Below, piece by piece: positions 23,010 to 34,244 of a stretch of DNA of 64,000 bases. Below the pieces are notes generated by a model, which was not told the DNA's origin, did not search any database, and saw nothing but the letters and a program-made list of their open reading frames with translations. The position numbers and the translations under genes are program-made. This DNA is from Viscum album (taxonomy: Eukaryota; Streptophyta; Magnoliopsida; Santalales; Viscaceae): contig OY728123.1 in assembly GCA_963277665.1 (NCBI GenBank), positions 626,012,915 through 626,076,914 of the forward strand, read 5' to 3'. Every line of letters begins with the position of its first letter. Position 1 is the stretch's first letter.

Positions 23010-23834
23010 GGAAGAGAGAGGGAATTCTTTATTATTTAGGTTTGTGATAACACACATTGAACTAATCAAAACCACAAACTAGATCATGGTTTTTTCCAAT
23101 GGACTTTTCCAAAGGGGAGTGGAAAAAATAATTTATAAGGTAAATGGTCGAGCATCTTAAAATAATTTTGTCGCTTATGTGGAGGTGAGTCACACTCCAA
23201 AGGAAAACAATTTAAAAAGACAAAATGTTTTATAAGCCTTAAAGGGTCCACTAATGCTTTGTAAAATCAATAAAACAAACCAAAAATCACTTTATTATAA
23301 TGTTAAAACATATATTGGCCGAACATAATGTTTATAGTATTTTATTACATCACTATTGTGTCATTATGATGTCATAAAACACATTATATATTTTAACGAT
23401 ATTTAATTTTTACCCAACAATTCGACTGTCTCAGAAAATTATGAAAACTTCATCATTGGATAATTTCAAAATCTTGATTCCAAAAATAATATTAATTTTA
23501 TCTAAATAATTTTCTAAATATGTGAATTTTTTACTTTAAAATAAAAACTGACATTTATTGGAAATTCATGGGTTTTGAGAAAAACTGCTTTCAAACATTA
23601 ATAAAAATTACAATAGCATTCATAAAATTATACGAATATTTATATTTTATAAAAAAGTAATTTAATAATAATAATAATATTTTATAAAAATATAATCTAA
23701 TTTAAATATCCATTAAATCATCAAAATATATTTCTTAGTTGAATATTAACTAAAAAAACTATTTTTTCTTTAAAAACTATTTACAAAGTAACAATAATAA
23801 AATGAAAGCGCATTATTTATAAAAAATAATGTAA

Positions 23835-24116
23835 TTAGTCATAGTGAGAGGATATTGTTACATAACCAATTATAACACCCACATAAGATCTAAGTGTAAG
23901 GCGTGCAATGGTGACAGACTCTTGGGGTGGCTCAGATAACATTACTTGGGTGGTAATCTCTATTAACTTCCACTTCTCTCATAGTCGGTTCCAGTCAAGA
24001 TTAACATGTTCAAGTTTAGCTTGGGCTTGGTCAAGAGAGAAGCCGAATGACGCCACCTCCTTTCCAAGCTCTGACAAATGTGCTTCGTAAGGGTCAAGTG
24101 TACTGGATGAGTCCAT
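23835..24116 (-). pseudogene. U3-embedded reading frame (~93 codons), E 3' LTR copy
   Basis: From an ATG at 24116 the minus strand reads MDSSSTLDPYEAHLSELGKE, then SLDQAQAKLEHVNLDWN, EKWKLIEITT, ESVTIARLTLRSY and a hydrophobic VGVIIGYV, stopping at 23835. One in-frame TGA replaces a likely TGG before EKW. The right E LTR and both F LTRs have matching frames in the same position. The first half looks helical and charged and the end hydrophobic. I do not recognise the family. It lies upstream of the TATA box, so it would be transcribed mainly as the 3' end of element RNA or from another promoter. Confidence 0.5.
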
Positions 24117-24335
24117 CGCTTCCCTATTCATAATAAATTAGATTTGTTAAAGCCCTATATTTATACTAATCACGTTATCACTATTCAATGGATATATTAG
24201 AAATGAGAAAAATTTATAATAGTATTTTAAAATCATGAAACATAAAACCAATGAAGTCTACATTTTATATTACCATGATAATACATTTAATTAGATAAAG
24301 AGGAATTTTCATTAATGAATGTTTGGGTCTTTAAA

Positions 24336-24352
24336 ATCTTCCCCCCTTAAGA
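24336..24352 (-). other. Polypurine tract of element E
   Basis: On the minus strand CTTAAGGGGGGAAGAT directly precedes the 3' LTR. Confidence 0.85.
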
Positions 24353-24379
24353 AATTTTTCCATCGAAATATCCTTTTCC

Positions 24380-25900
24380 CACACTAAAATAGATGTGGGT
24401 AACTTTGCTTCATCACTTCCTCTGCTTCCCATGTCACTTCTTCGAACTTGTGGCTTCGCCACAACACCTTGACGAGGGGCATTGTGCTATTTCATAGAAC
24501 TTTTTCTCTATAATCTATGATCATCACTAGTTTCTCCTCGTAAGAAAGATCATCCTCTAGTTGTACAACCTCTCAAGAGAGTACATGTGAAGGGTCCAAT
24601 GAGTAATTACTTAAGATTCATACATTAAAGACATCATTTACTTTGGACATGGTAGGTGGGAGTGCTTGTCGATAGGCTACAACCCTAACACAATCAAGAA
24701 TCTCGAAGGTGCCAATGTACCTAGGACTTAACTTCACATTCTTTCCAAACCTAATGACCTTCTTCCATGGAGATATGCATAGAAATACCATGTATCCATC
24801 TTTAAACCCAATGTATTGTTAATGGTTATCTGCATAACTCTTCTGTTGACTCTAGGCTGCCTTGAATTGCTACTGAATGGTTTTCACCTTCTCCGCCATT
24901 TCATAAACCATTTCTAGTCCTAGAATCTTACACTCACTGACTTCATCCCAACATGTCGATGTCATGATCCTCTTCCAATATAGGGATTAAAAAGGTGCCA
25001 TTCAGATTCTTGAGTGGAAACTATTTTTCTAAGAAAACTCAACCAAAGGAAGATGTTGATCTCATCCTCCTATAAAGTCCATTGAACATGATCTTAACAC
25101 AACTTCCAGTGTTTGAAAAGTTTGCTAATATTGGCCATCATTTTAAGGATGATAGGATATACTGAAAATCATTTTAGTATCCAAATCATGTTGAAGACCC
25201 TTCCAAAAAATATAGGTGAATCTTGGATCTCGATCAGATACAATAGATAATGGTACTCCATACAACCTTACCACTTCCCATATATATATCTATGACAATT
25301 GATCCAATGAGAAATCCCCCAAAGATTCAATGATGTGTGTAGACTTTTACAAATGACCCACAACATCCCATATTTCATTGTTGCCTTTGGATGTCTCTGG
25401 ATCTCTGGTGACAAAGTCCTTGGTGATGTTCTCCCATTTCCATGCTGGTATGGGCAATGATTGCTTCATTCCCTTAGACTTCTTCCTCTCTTTCATCACT
25501 TACTGTCACACCAGGAACATTGATGTATACTCAGCGATCTCCTTCATCATATTATCCCACCAATAATTCTCGTAGAGATATAAATACATATTTTGTGTAT
25601 CCTATGTGAATAGAAAAATTTAAACTATTTGCATCATCCAAAAGTTATTTATTCAGCTCTGAACATGATGGAACACAGAGTATTTTCCCAAATCTCACAA
25701 TTCCTTCTTCATTAACATTGAAATCCAATGATTTCCCTTTTCTAATAGCTTCTACTTTCTTCTGAATTCCCACATCATCCTTTTGAGCATCTATTAACCT
25801 TTCCAAAAGAGGCGCTTGAGCAATCATTTGTTAAAGTATTGATGATGTTCCCTTATTTATGATTCCCATGTCGATCTTCATCAAATCTAAACGATTGGAT
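24380..25900 (-). pseudogene. Integrase and chromodomain remnant of element E
   Basis: Read on the minus strand. The RNase H-integrase linker (25827-25645) includes RLIDAQKDDVGIQKKVEAIR. The core shows SIVSDRDPRFT, with the catalytic Asp region intact. The later motif is DGQY followed by a stop, where the family has DGQSE, so the catalytic Glu is lost. HLPLVEFS and NSFHSRI follow. The end near 24450-24380 keeps an EEVTWE- and YPHLF-like chromodomain tail just before the PPT. Many stops and frameshifts; it cannot be functional. Confidence 0.75.
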
Positions 25901-25929
25901 ACTTTTCAACTATCATAAATGATAGAATC

Positions 25930-27170
25930 CCTTGGTCCTTTATACTTAGAGAATCTGCCATCTTGTTTGCTTTCCCAGGGTGGTAATGGATTGAGCAGTC
26001 ATAGTCTTTGATCAGCTCTAACCACCTTTTTTGGAACATGTTCAACTCTTTTTGTATGAAAATATACTTGAGGCTTTTGTGGTCCGTATGTATTTTACAC
26101 TTCTCCCCAAAGAGATAATGCCTCCAAATTTTTTAAATAGAATATCAACACAACCAACTATATATCATGTGTTGTATAATTCTGCTCATGAACATTCAAT
26201 TTCCTTGAATCGTAGGCAATGACTTTTCCATTTTGCTTCAACACACTACCCATTCTATTCTTCGTTGAATCATTGAATACAACAAAAATTTCTCCACTTA
26301 TGGGTAAAGTGAGAACAGTTTCAGTGATAAAACTTATTTTTAACTCCTTGATGATTTTTTCACATTCATCTCTCTAAGAAAAAATTACTCTCTTATGAGT
26401 TATCTTGGTAAGAGTGTTAGAAAATCATGAGAAATTTCTCAGAAATCGTCAATAATATCCAGCTATCCCCAAGAATCTACAGATATAATTTGTCGATGTT
26501 GGCCTCATCCATCCCCCAATTGCATCTATTTTGAAGGGATACACAGATATCCTATTGCTTGTGCTGATATGGCCCATGAATGAGACCTCCTTCAACAAGA
26601 ACTCACACTTGCTATACTTTTCATATATGTTCTCCTTCCGCAAGGTCTCTAGTATAGTCTTAAGATGCTCCTTGTGATCCTCCATTGTTTTGGAGTATAT
26701 CGGAATATCATCTATAAGACTACCCAAAACTTGTCAAGGGAATCCCTAAAGACTCTATTCATTCAGTCCATGAAGATTGATGGAGCATTAGTGAGTCCCA
26801 AAAGCATTACTATGAATTCACATAGCCCGTATCATGTATGAATATCAGTCTTGGGGATATCTTCCTTATTCAACTTTACTTGATAATATCCCAACCGAAA
26901 ATCCACCTTTGAGAAGAATTATGCTCCATGTACCTGATCGAACAAGTCTTCGATTCGTGGGAGGGTGCACTTGTTCTTTACCATGATTTTGTTAAGCTCA
27001 TGATAATCAATGAAAAGGCACATTTACCCATTTTTCTTCTTGACAAAGAGGACTGGTGCACCTTGTGGTGAAGCACTTGGGTGTATAAACCCTTTATCCG
27101 GATTCTCGTGTAGTTGTTTCTTTAGATCCTCAAGCTACACAATATCCATTCTATACCGAGTCTTGGATAT
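25930..27170 (-). pseudogene. Reverse transcriptase and RNase H of element E
   Basis: Minus strand. The RT starts near 27170 with ISKTRYRM, then [20 protein letters not shown] and KKKNG. The region at 26990-26730 includes [11 protein letters not shown] and CEFIVMLLGLTNAPSIFMD. The catalytic box is LIDDIPIYSK (both Asp kept), followed by EDHKEHLKTILETLRKENIY and RFLGIAGYY. The longest open piece is 26727-26449. RNase H follows to about 25930 in several frames, ending near a KADSLSI-like segment. Stops interrupt it throughout. Confidence 0.8.
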
Positions 27171-27174
27171 TGAC

Positions 27175-27810
27175 AACACCCCTGGAATAAGATCAATTGA
27201 TAATTCAACCACTCTTCAAGGAGGAAGAACAGGAAATTCATCACGAAACACTTCAATGAATTCCTCACAATAGGCTTGACGTCAAGGATGGTTGCCTCCA
27301 TAGACTCAATAATTTGAGCCAAATACACGTTCTTATAGGGAAGTAATATCCATGCTTGAGATGATGGAGCTATGTAAGACTCATCATCCTCCTTGTACTT
27401 ATATAGAATCGAGGGTCGATTCTCCACATGGAGAGTGATTTCCCGCTCACAGCAATTTATGTTGGCTCTATATAAGGAAAGCCAATCCATGCCCATAATT
27501 GCATCAAATTACAGAATACGGAGTATTACAAGGATCACTGAGAAATTAAATCCACCGATTAATTCCAGGGAGGATTTATATTCATGGGATGCAATGATTT
27601 CCTTTTTTTCATACTCACCAACATATTTAATTCCATGATTTGAGGTGGTGTTGGGATTGTTTTACTAAACATTCAGGATATAAACTAATGTGTATAACCT
27701 ATATAAAAATGTATGTTTTCTATTCTTGAATGAATAACTAGTGTACCTATCACCACTTCATTTTCGGGGTTCAATTTGGTAGTAGTGATGTAAAAGGCTT
27801 TCCCCTGTTG
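27175..27810 (-). pseudogene. Protease region of element E
   Basis: Minus strand. A KLNPENEVVIGTLV segment near 27770 is the usual Gag-protease junction wording. The open part 27496-27122 starts MGMDWLSLYRANINCCERE, the motif that follows the aspartic protease core in gypsy Pol, then runs into the linker before RT. The DTG/DSG catalytic triplet is not clearly visible. The protease would cut the Gag-Pol polyprotein. Confidence 0.65.
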
Positions 27811-27829
27811 CCTTGGAGGTTTTCAGTTG

Positions 27830-28720
27830 CCTCCAAAAACCCTGTTCTTAGGGCACTAATTTGCAAGATGCCTTGGTTCTTTGAAATTGAAGCAACAAAC
27901 AATGCATTTAAAGTCAAATAGCGAGTTACTACCCTCTATCACAGCCTTGAGGTTTCCTTGTCATTAGTTAATATATAGGTGCACTTCTCTTCCACAACTA
28001 AATCAATTTCTCATCCCCTTCAGGAAATTTCCGGGGTCCTTCTTTCCACAACTTTGGCAAGTGGGGTACTGGATTTTCTTAGCACCATTGGATATATCCA
28101 TCAGAACACCAGAATTTAAGTCCAAATTATGATTATTATCCCCATGATACCCATGATTTTCTCCAATCTCCATTTCAACCATGAGGGAACATAAGGAAAT
28201 TTCCTCATAGTTGTCAAAGTCATGGTTTGCCCGGGCTTTCCACAGGCAAGGTTTCAGCCCACTAGAGAAGCGGTCAACCTTGCATTCGGGGGTAAACAAC
28301 CATGTCGGAAGCATATCGTGAAATCCTTGTGAAGTTTTCCTCGTATTATCTATTAGATTTTTCATCTTTTTCTTAGGGGGAAGGAATTCCCTTTCCATAT
28401 TAAGTCGTAGGGTTCGTAGAAAATATTTATCTAAAAACATCTTTCAAAAATCATTTCATTCCTACCTCTCCATCTCCTGCTCAGGCTTGGTATTTTTGTT
28501 CAATGTCCACCATTGATCAGCTTCACCATCCATAAGATAAGAATCCACGAGAACCATCTCTTGTTCATAACATTTATGGATGGAGAATATCTTTTCAATA
28601 GATTTGATCCATTGTTCGGCGATTGAGGAATCAGATGATCTATTAAAAGTAGGAGGCCTCTGTATTATAAATATGTCACTAGTGACTTGTTATTTCTTAT
28701 GGGGGTTTAATTTTTCTTTT
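27830..28720 (-). pseudogene. gag of element E
   Basis: Minus strand. It opens near 28700 with RPPTFNRSSDSSIAEQWIKS, then SYLMDGEADQWWTLN, the conserved W-rich part of the retrotransposon Gag domain. The frame breaks near 28450. The piece 28440-28003 continues FLDKYFLRTLRLNMEREFL and carries a damaged zinc knuckle, CQSCGKKDPGNF, lacking His and the last Cys. A second knuckle near 27870 reads CFNFKEPRHLAN, also broken. A short frame upstream (29228-29076, starting MSGYDQVEAALAQ) may be the Gag N-terminus. Confidence 0.72.
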
Positions 28721-29368
28721 GACTCGTGTTTCTATTCAAATATTTCTTTAACTAAGAGGGAAACATGAAAAAATTTGTGGTTCCTGATCCCATCAGATTG
28801 GGAGTCTAATTAGCACAGTCACCACATTGTTCTTCACATCAGTTGTTAGCCCGAGTCCTCCTATTACCGTCCAGTTGCTAGAATAAAAGGAATGTTTTGG
28901 GTAACACATAAAGGATAATACAAGGACAAAACTGATTACATAAAATAACTTTTATTTCCTTGACTTATGAATCCATAGGCTTCAATCTATTCTATTCATG
29001 ATCTAATTTCTAACATATATTCTCAGGGGCCTTTTTTTAATTCCCTTAATAAGGGTTCATACTAAGCTTGTGAATTTACAAAAGAATATACCCTAGGAGT
29101 GTTGTAACCAAGAGTGAAGCAATTCCCATTTTTGTGCACCATTTCTCATTGAAGTATAGCTCAATGTGGTGTTTTTGGGTTTTAAACCTAGGATACATCT
29201 GTGCCAGAGCTGCCTCTACCTGATCGTATCCAGACATGGATGTATTTTCTTGATAAACCACTTACTCAATAATCCCCAATACATAGGAATGTTTTTATTA
29301 TACTTATTCTTATCACTAAGAATTGAATAGGATTTTCTAATCCAAATCCAAAAAGTATCTAAACCTAT

Positions 29369-29380
29369 CCTCTGAAACCA
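29369..29380 (-). other. Primer-binding site of element E
   Basis: Minus-strand TGGTTTCAGAGG, two bases from the LTR end. It differs from the initiator tRNA-Met complement by one internal base (TGGTATCAGAG). Confidence 0.75.
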
Positions 29381-29382
29381 AC

Positions 29383-32038
29383 TATAACAACCCTACTTTT
29401 GTTACAAACATAAATATGATTTATTACATAGACTCTTCACTTGATACAACATAGAATATCAAGAGTTCTAGTTTCTTTTGGGATTAGGATAATTACATAA
29501 CAACACAAAACATGAAATAAAACATCTTTATTGAAAAAATCCTTTACATGACCACTATATTCCCTTGTACATAGCATTTCATGGGATTACCTGAAGACAT
29601 GCATAAGAAAATGGTGATCTATGAAGCCTAGTAGGGGAATAAACATGGAATAACATGCGGAATATATTACATTTTAGACAATAGGCATATTAATGGAGCA
29701 TAAGATATACATGAATGTAAAGGCATGATAAAACATGATAATCATAACATGGAAATGTGGCAACAACACTTATCATGGAATTAGCATGAGCCAAGGCTCA
29801 TGGAACATGGAGCTTGAGTAAACCCTCATTGCACATGAAGAACAAGTAAAAACTAATTTCACATGAATTAGCATGAGTTACACTAATTTCACATGACATA
29901 TCATGATACTATACTTTATCCAATGTGTTGGAGCGCTATCAGGGCTCATCCTTATTAATCATTTCATTTCATGCATAAGTGTGCCACATGGATCATATAA
30001 CAAGAAATAAATCAACACCATAAGTTATTCCATGATTATATAATGAGGAATAAATACATGAAAGTACTATTCATTAGGTATATGTGAATAAATTTTAATA
30101 CAACTGATAGAGTCCTGGGTATGATATTCACTACACAATGATCTTGGCATGGAAAAACGCGATGCAATTTCGGTAGCATAACGTCGTGAGATAAGGATTC
30201 ATGAAAATGGTTGATGAGATAGAAAAGGGTGTATTGACATATGTTCATGAAATGGATAGTAATTTGTTCATATAGATACATGTACCAAAAAATTCAATGA
30301 AATCTAGATGCATAATACAAAATAATTACCTGGACGTAAAAGAGGAGAGAGAAATCACTCACGAAATTTTGGCATGGTAACGGGTGTACATGGGAAGAAT
30401 TAATGAGATATAAAGGGGTCTTCCATCATCCAAACATAAATGGGGAAGTATTGGGGAGGTTAGAAATCATACCACAACATTTGTAATTGAAAAAAGGGCA
30501 TAAAAACATAATGAAAATAGGACAAAAATGAGAAAGGAATAAATCCCTTACTTGGAAGTCTGATCCCAAAGGCTTGGGAGAGGCTTGATAGAGGCTTCAT
30601 GGGATATTAGGGATCCATGGGAGGATTATAGAGAGAGGATGCTAGGGTTTTTTCATACTATAAATTATCTAAGTGAAGAGGAAGTGGGACCTTGGGTGGG
30701 ATTATATAAGAAAGGAGAGCGAATTCTTTATTATTTAGGTTTGGGACACCTCACATTAAACTAATCAGAACCACAAACCAGAAAATGGTTTTTCCCCATG
30801 GTTTTTTCCAACGTGGAGTGGAAATAAATATTTTATATCTAAAATTTCCGAAATCCATAAAATAATTGGGTTTCTTAGGTGGAGGTGAGTCAAACACTCA
30901 AGGAAAACCATTTTAAAAGGCAAAATGTTTTATAAGCCTTGAAGGGTCCACTAAAACATTGTAATATAAATAAAAAAAATCCAAAATCACTTTATTTTAA
31001 TTTTAAAACATATATTGTCCGAAAATAATGTTTATAGTATTCTATTACATCACTATTGGGTCATTATGATGTCATAAAACACATTACATATTTAAACAAT
31101 ATTTAATTTTTACCCAAAAAGTTGATTGTCTCAGAAAATTTTGAAAAACTAACCATTGGATAATTTCGACATCCTGATTCAGAAAATAATATTCATTTTA
31201 TCTAAATAATTTTCTAAATATTTTAATTCTTACTTTTAAAATAAAAACCGACAATTATCGAAAATTCATAGGTTTTGACAAAAACTGCTTTTAAACCTTT
31301 ATAAAAATTACAATTGCATTCATAAAATTATACGATAATTTATATTTAATAAAAAATTAATATAATAATTATTATTATAATATTTTATTAAAATATTATT
31401 TAATTAAAAAATCCATTAATTCATCAAAATAGATTTCTTAGTGTAATATTAAATAAAAATACTATTTTTTCATTAAAAAATATTTACAAACTAACCGTAA
31501 TAAAATGAGTGCGAATTATTTATACAAAAATAATGTACGTAGTCATAATGATAGGTTCCTATTACATAACCCATTATAACAACTGCATAAGACCTAAGAG
31601 TAAGTTGTGCGATGGTGACAGACTCTTGGGCGGCACAGATAACATTGCTCAGGTGGTAATCTCTATTAACTTCCACTTCTCCCATAGTTGGTTCTGCTCA
31701 ATCTTAATGTGTTCAAGCCTGACATGGGAAAGGTCAAGAGAGAAGACCAATAATTCCACCTCCTTTCTGAGCTCTAGAATATGGGATTCGTGTGGGGAAA
31801 GTCTACTGGATGAGGCCATCGCTTCCTTTGTTTGAGTAAATTGGATTTGTTAGAGCCCTATATTTATACAAATCATGTGATCATTGTTCTATGACTATAT
31901 TAGAAACGGTCATAATTCATAATAGTATTTTAATATCATGAAACCTAAAACCAATGAAGCTCACATTTTATATAACCATAATAATAAATTTAATTAGATC
32001 AATATGAATTTTATTTAATAAATGTTTGGGTCGTTAAA
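29383..32038 (-). repeat. 5' LTR of element E
   Basis: Colinear with 21688-24335. On the minus strand it begins TTTAACGACCC and ends TAGGGTTGTTATA. It keeps a TTATATAAT box (30709-30702), donor-like AAGTAAGGG (30551-30545), the U5 motif (29952-29911) and acceptor-like TTCAG|GTAATCC near 29591. The U3 frame starts at 31819. Confidence 0.86.
31491..31819 (-). pseudogene. U3-embedded reading frame, E 5' LTR copy
   Basis: Minus strand from ATG 31819: MASSSRLSPHESHILELRKE, then HIKIEQNQLWEKWKLIEITT. A one-base deletion then shifts the frame; the continuation AAQESVTIAQLTLRSY and VVIMGYVI is open in the adjacent frame down to 31491. Wording matches the other three copies at conserved residues. Function unknown. 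Confidence 0.5.
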
Positions 32039-32043
32039 ATAAA

Positions 32044-33744
32044 ATATTGATGTATATATTCACATAAAAAGAGTTAAATATATTCCAAAGAATATAGTTG
32101 GATTTTATTAAGTATTATTTTAGCTTAATACATTACCACCACATAAAGGTGAATAAGGTAGCAGATTCCCTGATTCGGAGGTAACATGCTAGTTTTCCCA
32201 CGATTAGGGTTGATGTTTATCCAATACTTCATGATTTTCAGAAGATTGATCTTGAAATGATGATGAATTGGGATAGATAATATCTTTCTTAGATGAATGT
32301 TTAACCATCCATGCACGTGATGTTAAATGAGTTGTAAAAGGATGATGTGTAACTGTAGAAGAAGGTGAGGAATGTTATTGAGTTAAATAATTATTTTTAT
32401 GGAATGATAAGGTTGAGGAATATATTATGTTTCCCATTAATACCAAAATTGAAGGAGCTGTTAGATGATGATCCTAGTCTATCAATCATAAAATATCATA
32501 GAAGTGTGAATATAATATATAGATTTGAAAGAGTATTTTTTGTGGGAATACATGAAAATGGTAATTGTAGATAATGTATTTCAATACCTGTTATGTCATA
32601 AATTTAATGATATTATATATATGTCTATGGGGATGTTATAATAATATCTCTTATGTTAATGAAAATTCAAAAACAAAAACATTTATTTTTTTCATTTGAA
32701 TCCCAAAAACATAAAAATACCATAATTCTATTTGTGTTGTAGTCGATAGAATTATAAATTTTATAGATTTCATTGAATTTAGAGAATATTTTTCTGTTTT
32801 CAGGATTACAAGAAAATATACTAATTAAGGGTAAAAGTTGCAAAAAGTACCACATTCTATTGTATCCGATCAGGATAAGAGGTTAACTTTGATTTTTTGG
32901 AGAATTATTCAATAATATTTGAATAATGATTTTAAATTGAGCACTAAATATCATCCTTATATTGATGTGAAATTTTATAGGAACTTTCAAAAACTAGAAT
33001 ATATTTTTTGAGCATGTTATTTGAATTTTAATAGTGGTTGGGTTCTACACCTTTATATGGTCAAGTTCATAACAAAAAAACCTCCACTCAAGAATTCATA
33101 TGGATCCTCATAAAGTAATCTATAGAAGGAAGTTCAAAAGTCCAATGTGATGGAATTAAGTTACATAACAAAAGATCATGGGTACTGATCTAGATGATGA
33201 AATGATAAAGAATTTTAAAGATATTTTGAAGCATATTAGGGTGGCATAGAGGCCATAAAAAAGATATACTGACAATATTTGGTGAGATTTTTAATTTGAT
33301 GTCCGTGAAAAGGTATTCCAATGAATATCTCCTTAGAATAATGTTATGATATTTTTAGAAAAGAGTAAGTTGAGCAAGACATTTGGACCATTTCTAAATT
33401 GTAGATTTCTTCAAGATGGTTTCTTTTCACTTGGTTCTTCCACATAACCACTCTTAAGTACACAATGTGTTTGATGTATCTATGGTGATGAAGTATATAA
33501 CTAATCCTTCACTTGTATTTAACTTAGATGTCATAACAATATAGCATCATATCTATTATAAGGAACAAATGATGGATATTCTAGATCGAATAGAGAAATT
33601 GATGCAGAGTAAGACCACTCAACTTGTAAAAGTTTGGTGGAGAAACTATAAATTTGAATAACATTCGTGGGAACCTGAGGATTAATGTCGTAGGAGTATC
33701 ATTGGTAGTTCATATAAGTGTGATGGTATTTTAATGGGGTAAAA
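32044..33744 (+). pseudogene. Element C pol, second part: RNase H end, integrase, chromodomain
   Basis: Continues the RNase H broken by element E: KELNIFQRI, then DFIKYYFSLIHYHHIKVNKV and ADSLIRR at about 32060-32185. Integrase-like wording appears near 33040-33110. A GPF-like segment lies near 33390. At 33600-33690 the sequence reads LVKVWWRNYKFE and HSWEPED, a chromodomain ending. Heavily decayed with many stops. A short GGGGTAAAA before 33745 may be the old polypurine tract. Confidence 0.7.
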
Positions 33745-34244
33745 TGTAACACCTTGATATTATATGATATATATCTCTTTAAATATGTTTTAGGACTTTG
33801 ATAGATTTCTTTACATGAAACATCGAGGTATTTGAGTTATGATGTACTATTGAATTATTATTATAAAATATGAGAGGTATATCATAGCCATTGTACTGGT
33901 GGATATGAATAGGTCCTACTAAAGTTTTAAAAAATTATTATTTTAATGTGTAGAGAATGAATTAATTTTTTTTCAATTGGGTATAAATGAAAATAAAATC
34001 ACTTGAATGTTAAAAGAGCTATTTTTAAGGAATTTTTTATACACACAATGTGTTTTCATATTAATAATTATTATTTATCACTATTTATGAATGATTGTTT
34101 TTGATATTTTTTGATAATATATTTAATAAAATATTTTAATATTTAGTTTATTTTTGTTATTTGGTAAAGTATGAGAACAAATTCATTTTTATGTATAAAA
34201 ATTCATTTTTATCATTTTTTTTTCATTGTGTCTTGGTTGAGTAT
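33745..34244 (+). repeat. 3' LTR of element C, first ~500 bp
   Basis: Starts TGTAACACCTTGATATT right after the C pol end. It is interrupted at 34245 by the minus-strand LTR H. The remainder of this LTR was not found. No genes seen. Confidence 0.55.

Larger units (their letters stand above)
21688..24335 (-). repeat. 3' LTR of element E
   Basis: On the minus strand it begins TTTAAAGACCC, a decayed form of TGTAACGACCC, right after the PPT, and ends GGGTTGTTATA. Contents in transcription order: the U3 frame (24116-23835), TATA box (23009-23002), donor-like GTAAGGG (22852-22846), a short stem-loop (about 22700-22675), the U5 motif (22252-22211) and an acceptor-like CTCAG|GTTATCCC (about 21896). 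Confidence 0.86.
21688..32038 (-). mobile_element. Element E: Ty3/gypsy chromovirus on the minus strand
   Basis: LTRs of about 2.65 kb (21688-24335 and 29383-32038) flank a 5.0-kb internal region. Read on the minus strand from 29382, it holds PBS, Gag, protease, RT, RNase H, integrase, chromodomain and PPT in the expected order. The target duplication is ATAAA. It is the most complete element in the window, but every domain has stops or frameshifts. It is closely related to element F (same Pol wording, same U3 frame, same LTR motifs). Confidence 0.9.

Noticed and set aside
22753..23010. Open frame of 85 codons on the plus strand
   Set aside because: It lies antisense within the R region of the E LTR next to the TATA box and has no family motif. 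Its counterpart in the right LTR is not kept open.
23908..24090. Plus-strand frame of 60 codons
   Set aside because: It is the opposite-strand shadow of the better supported U3 frame on the minus strand.
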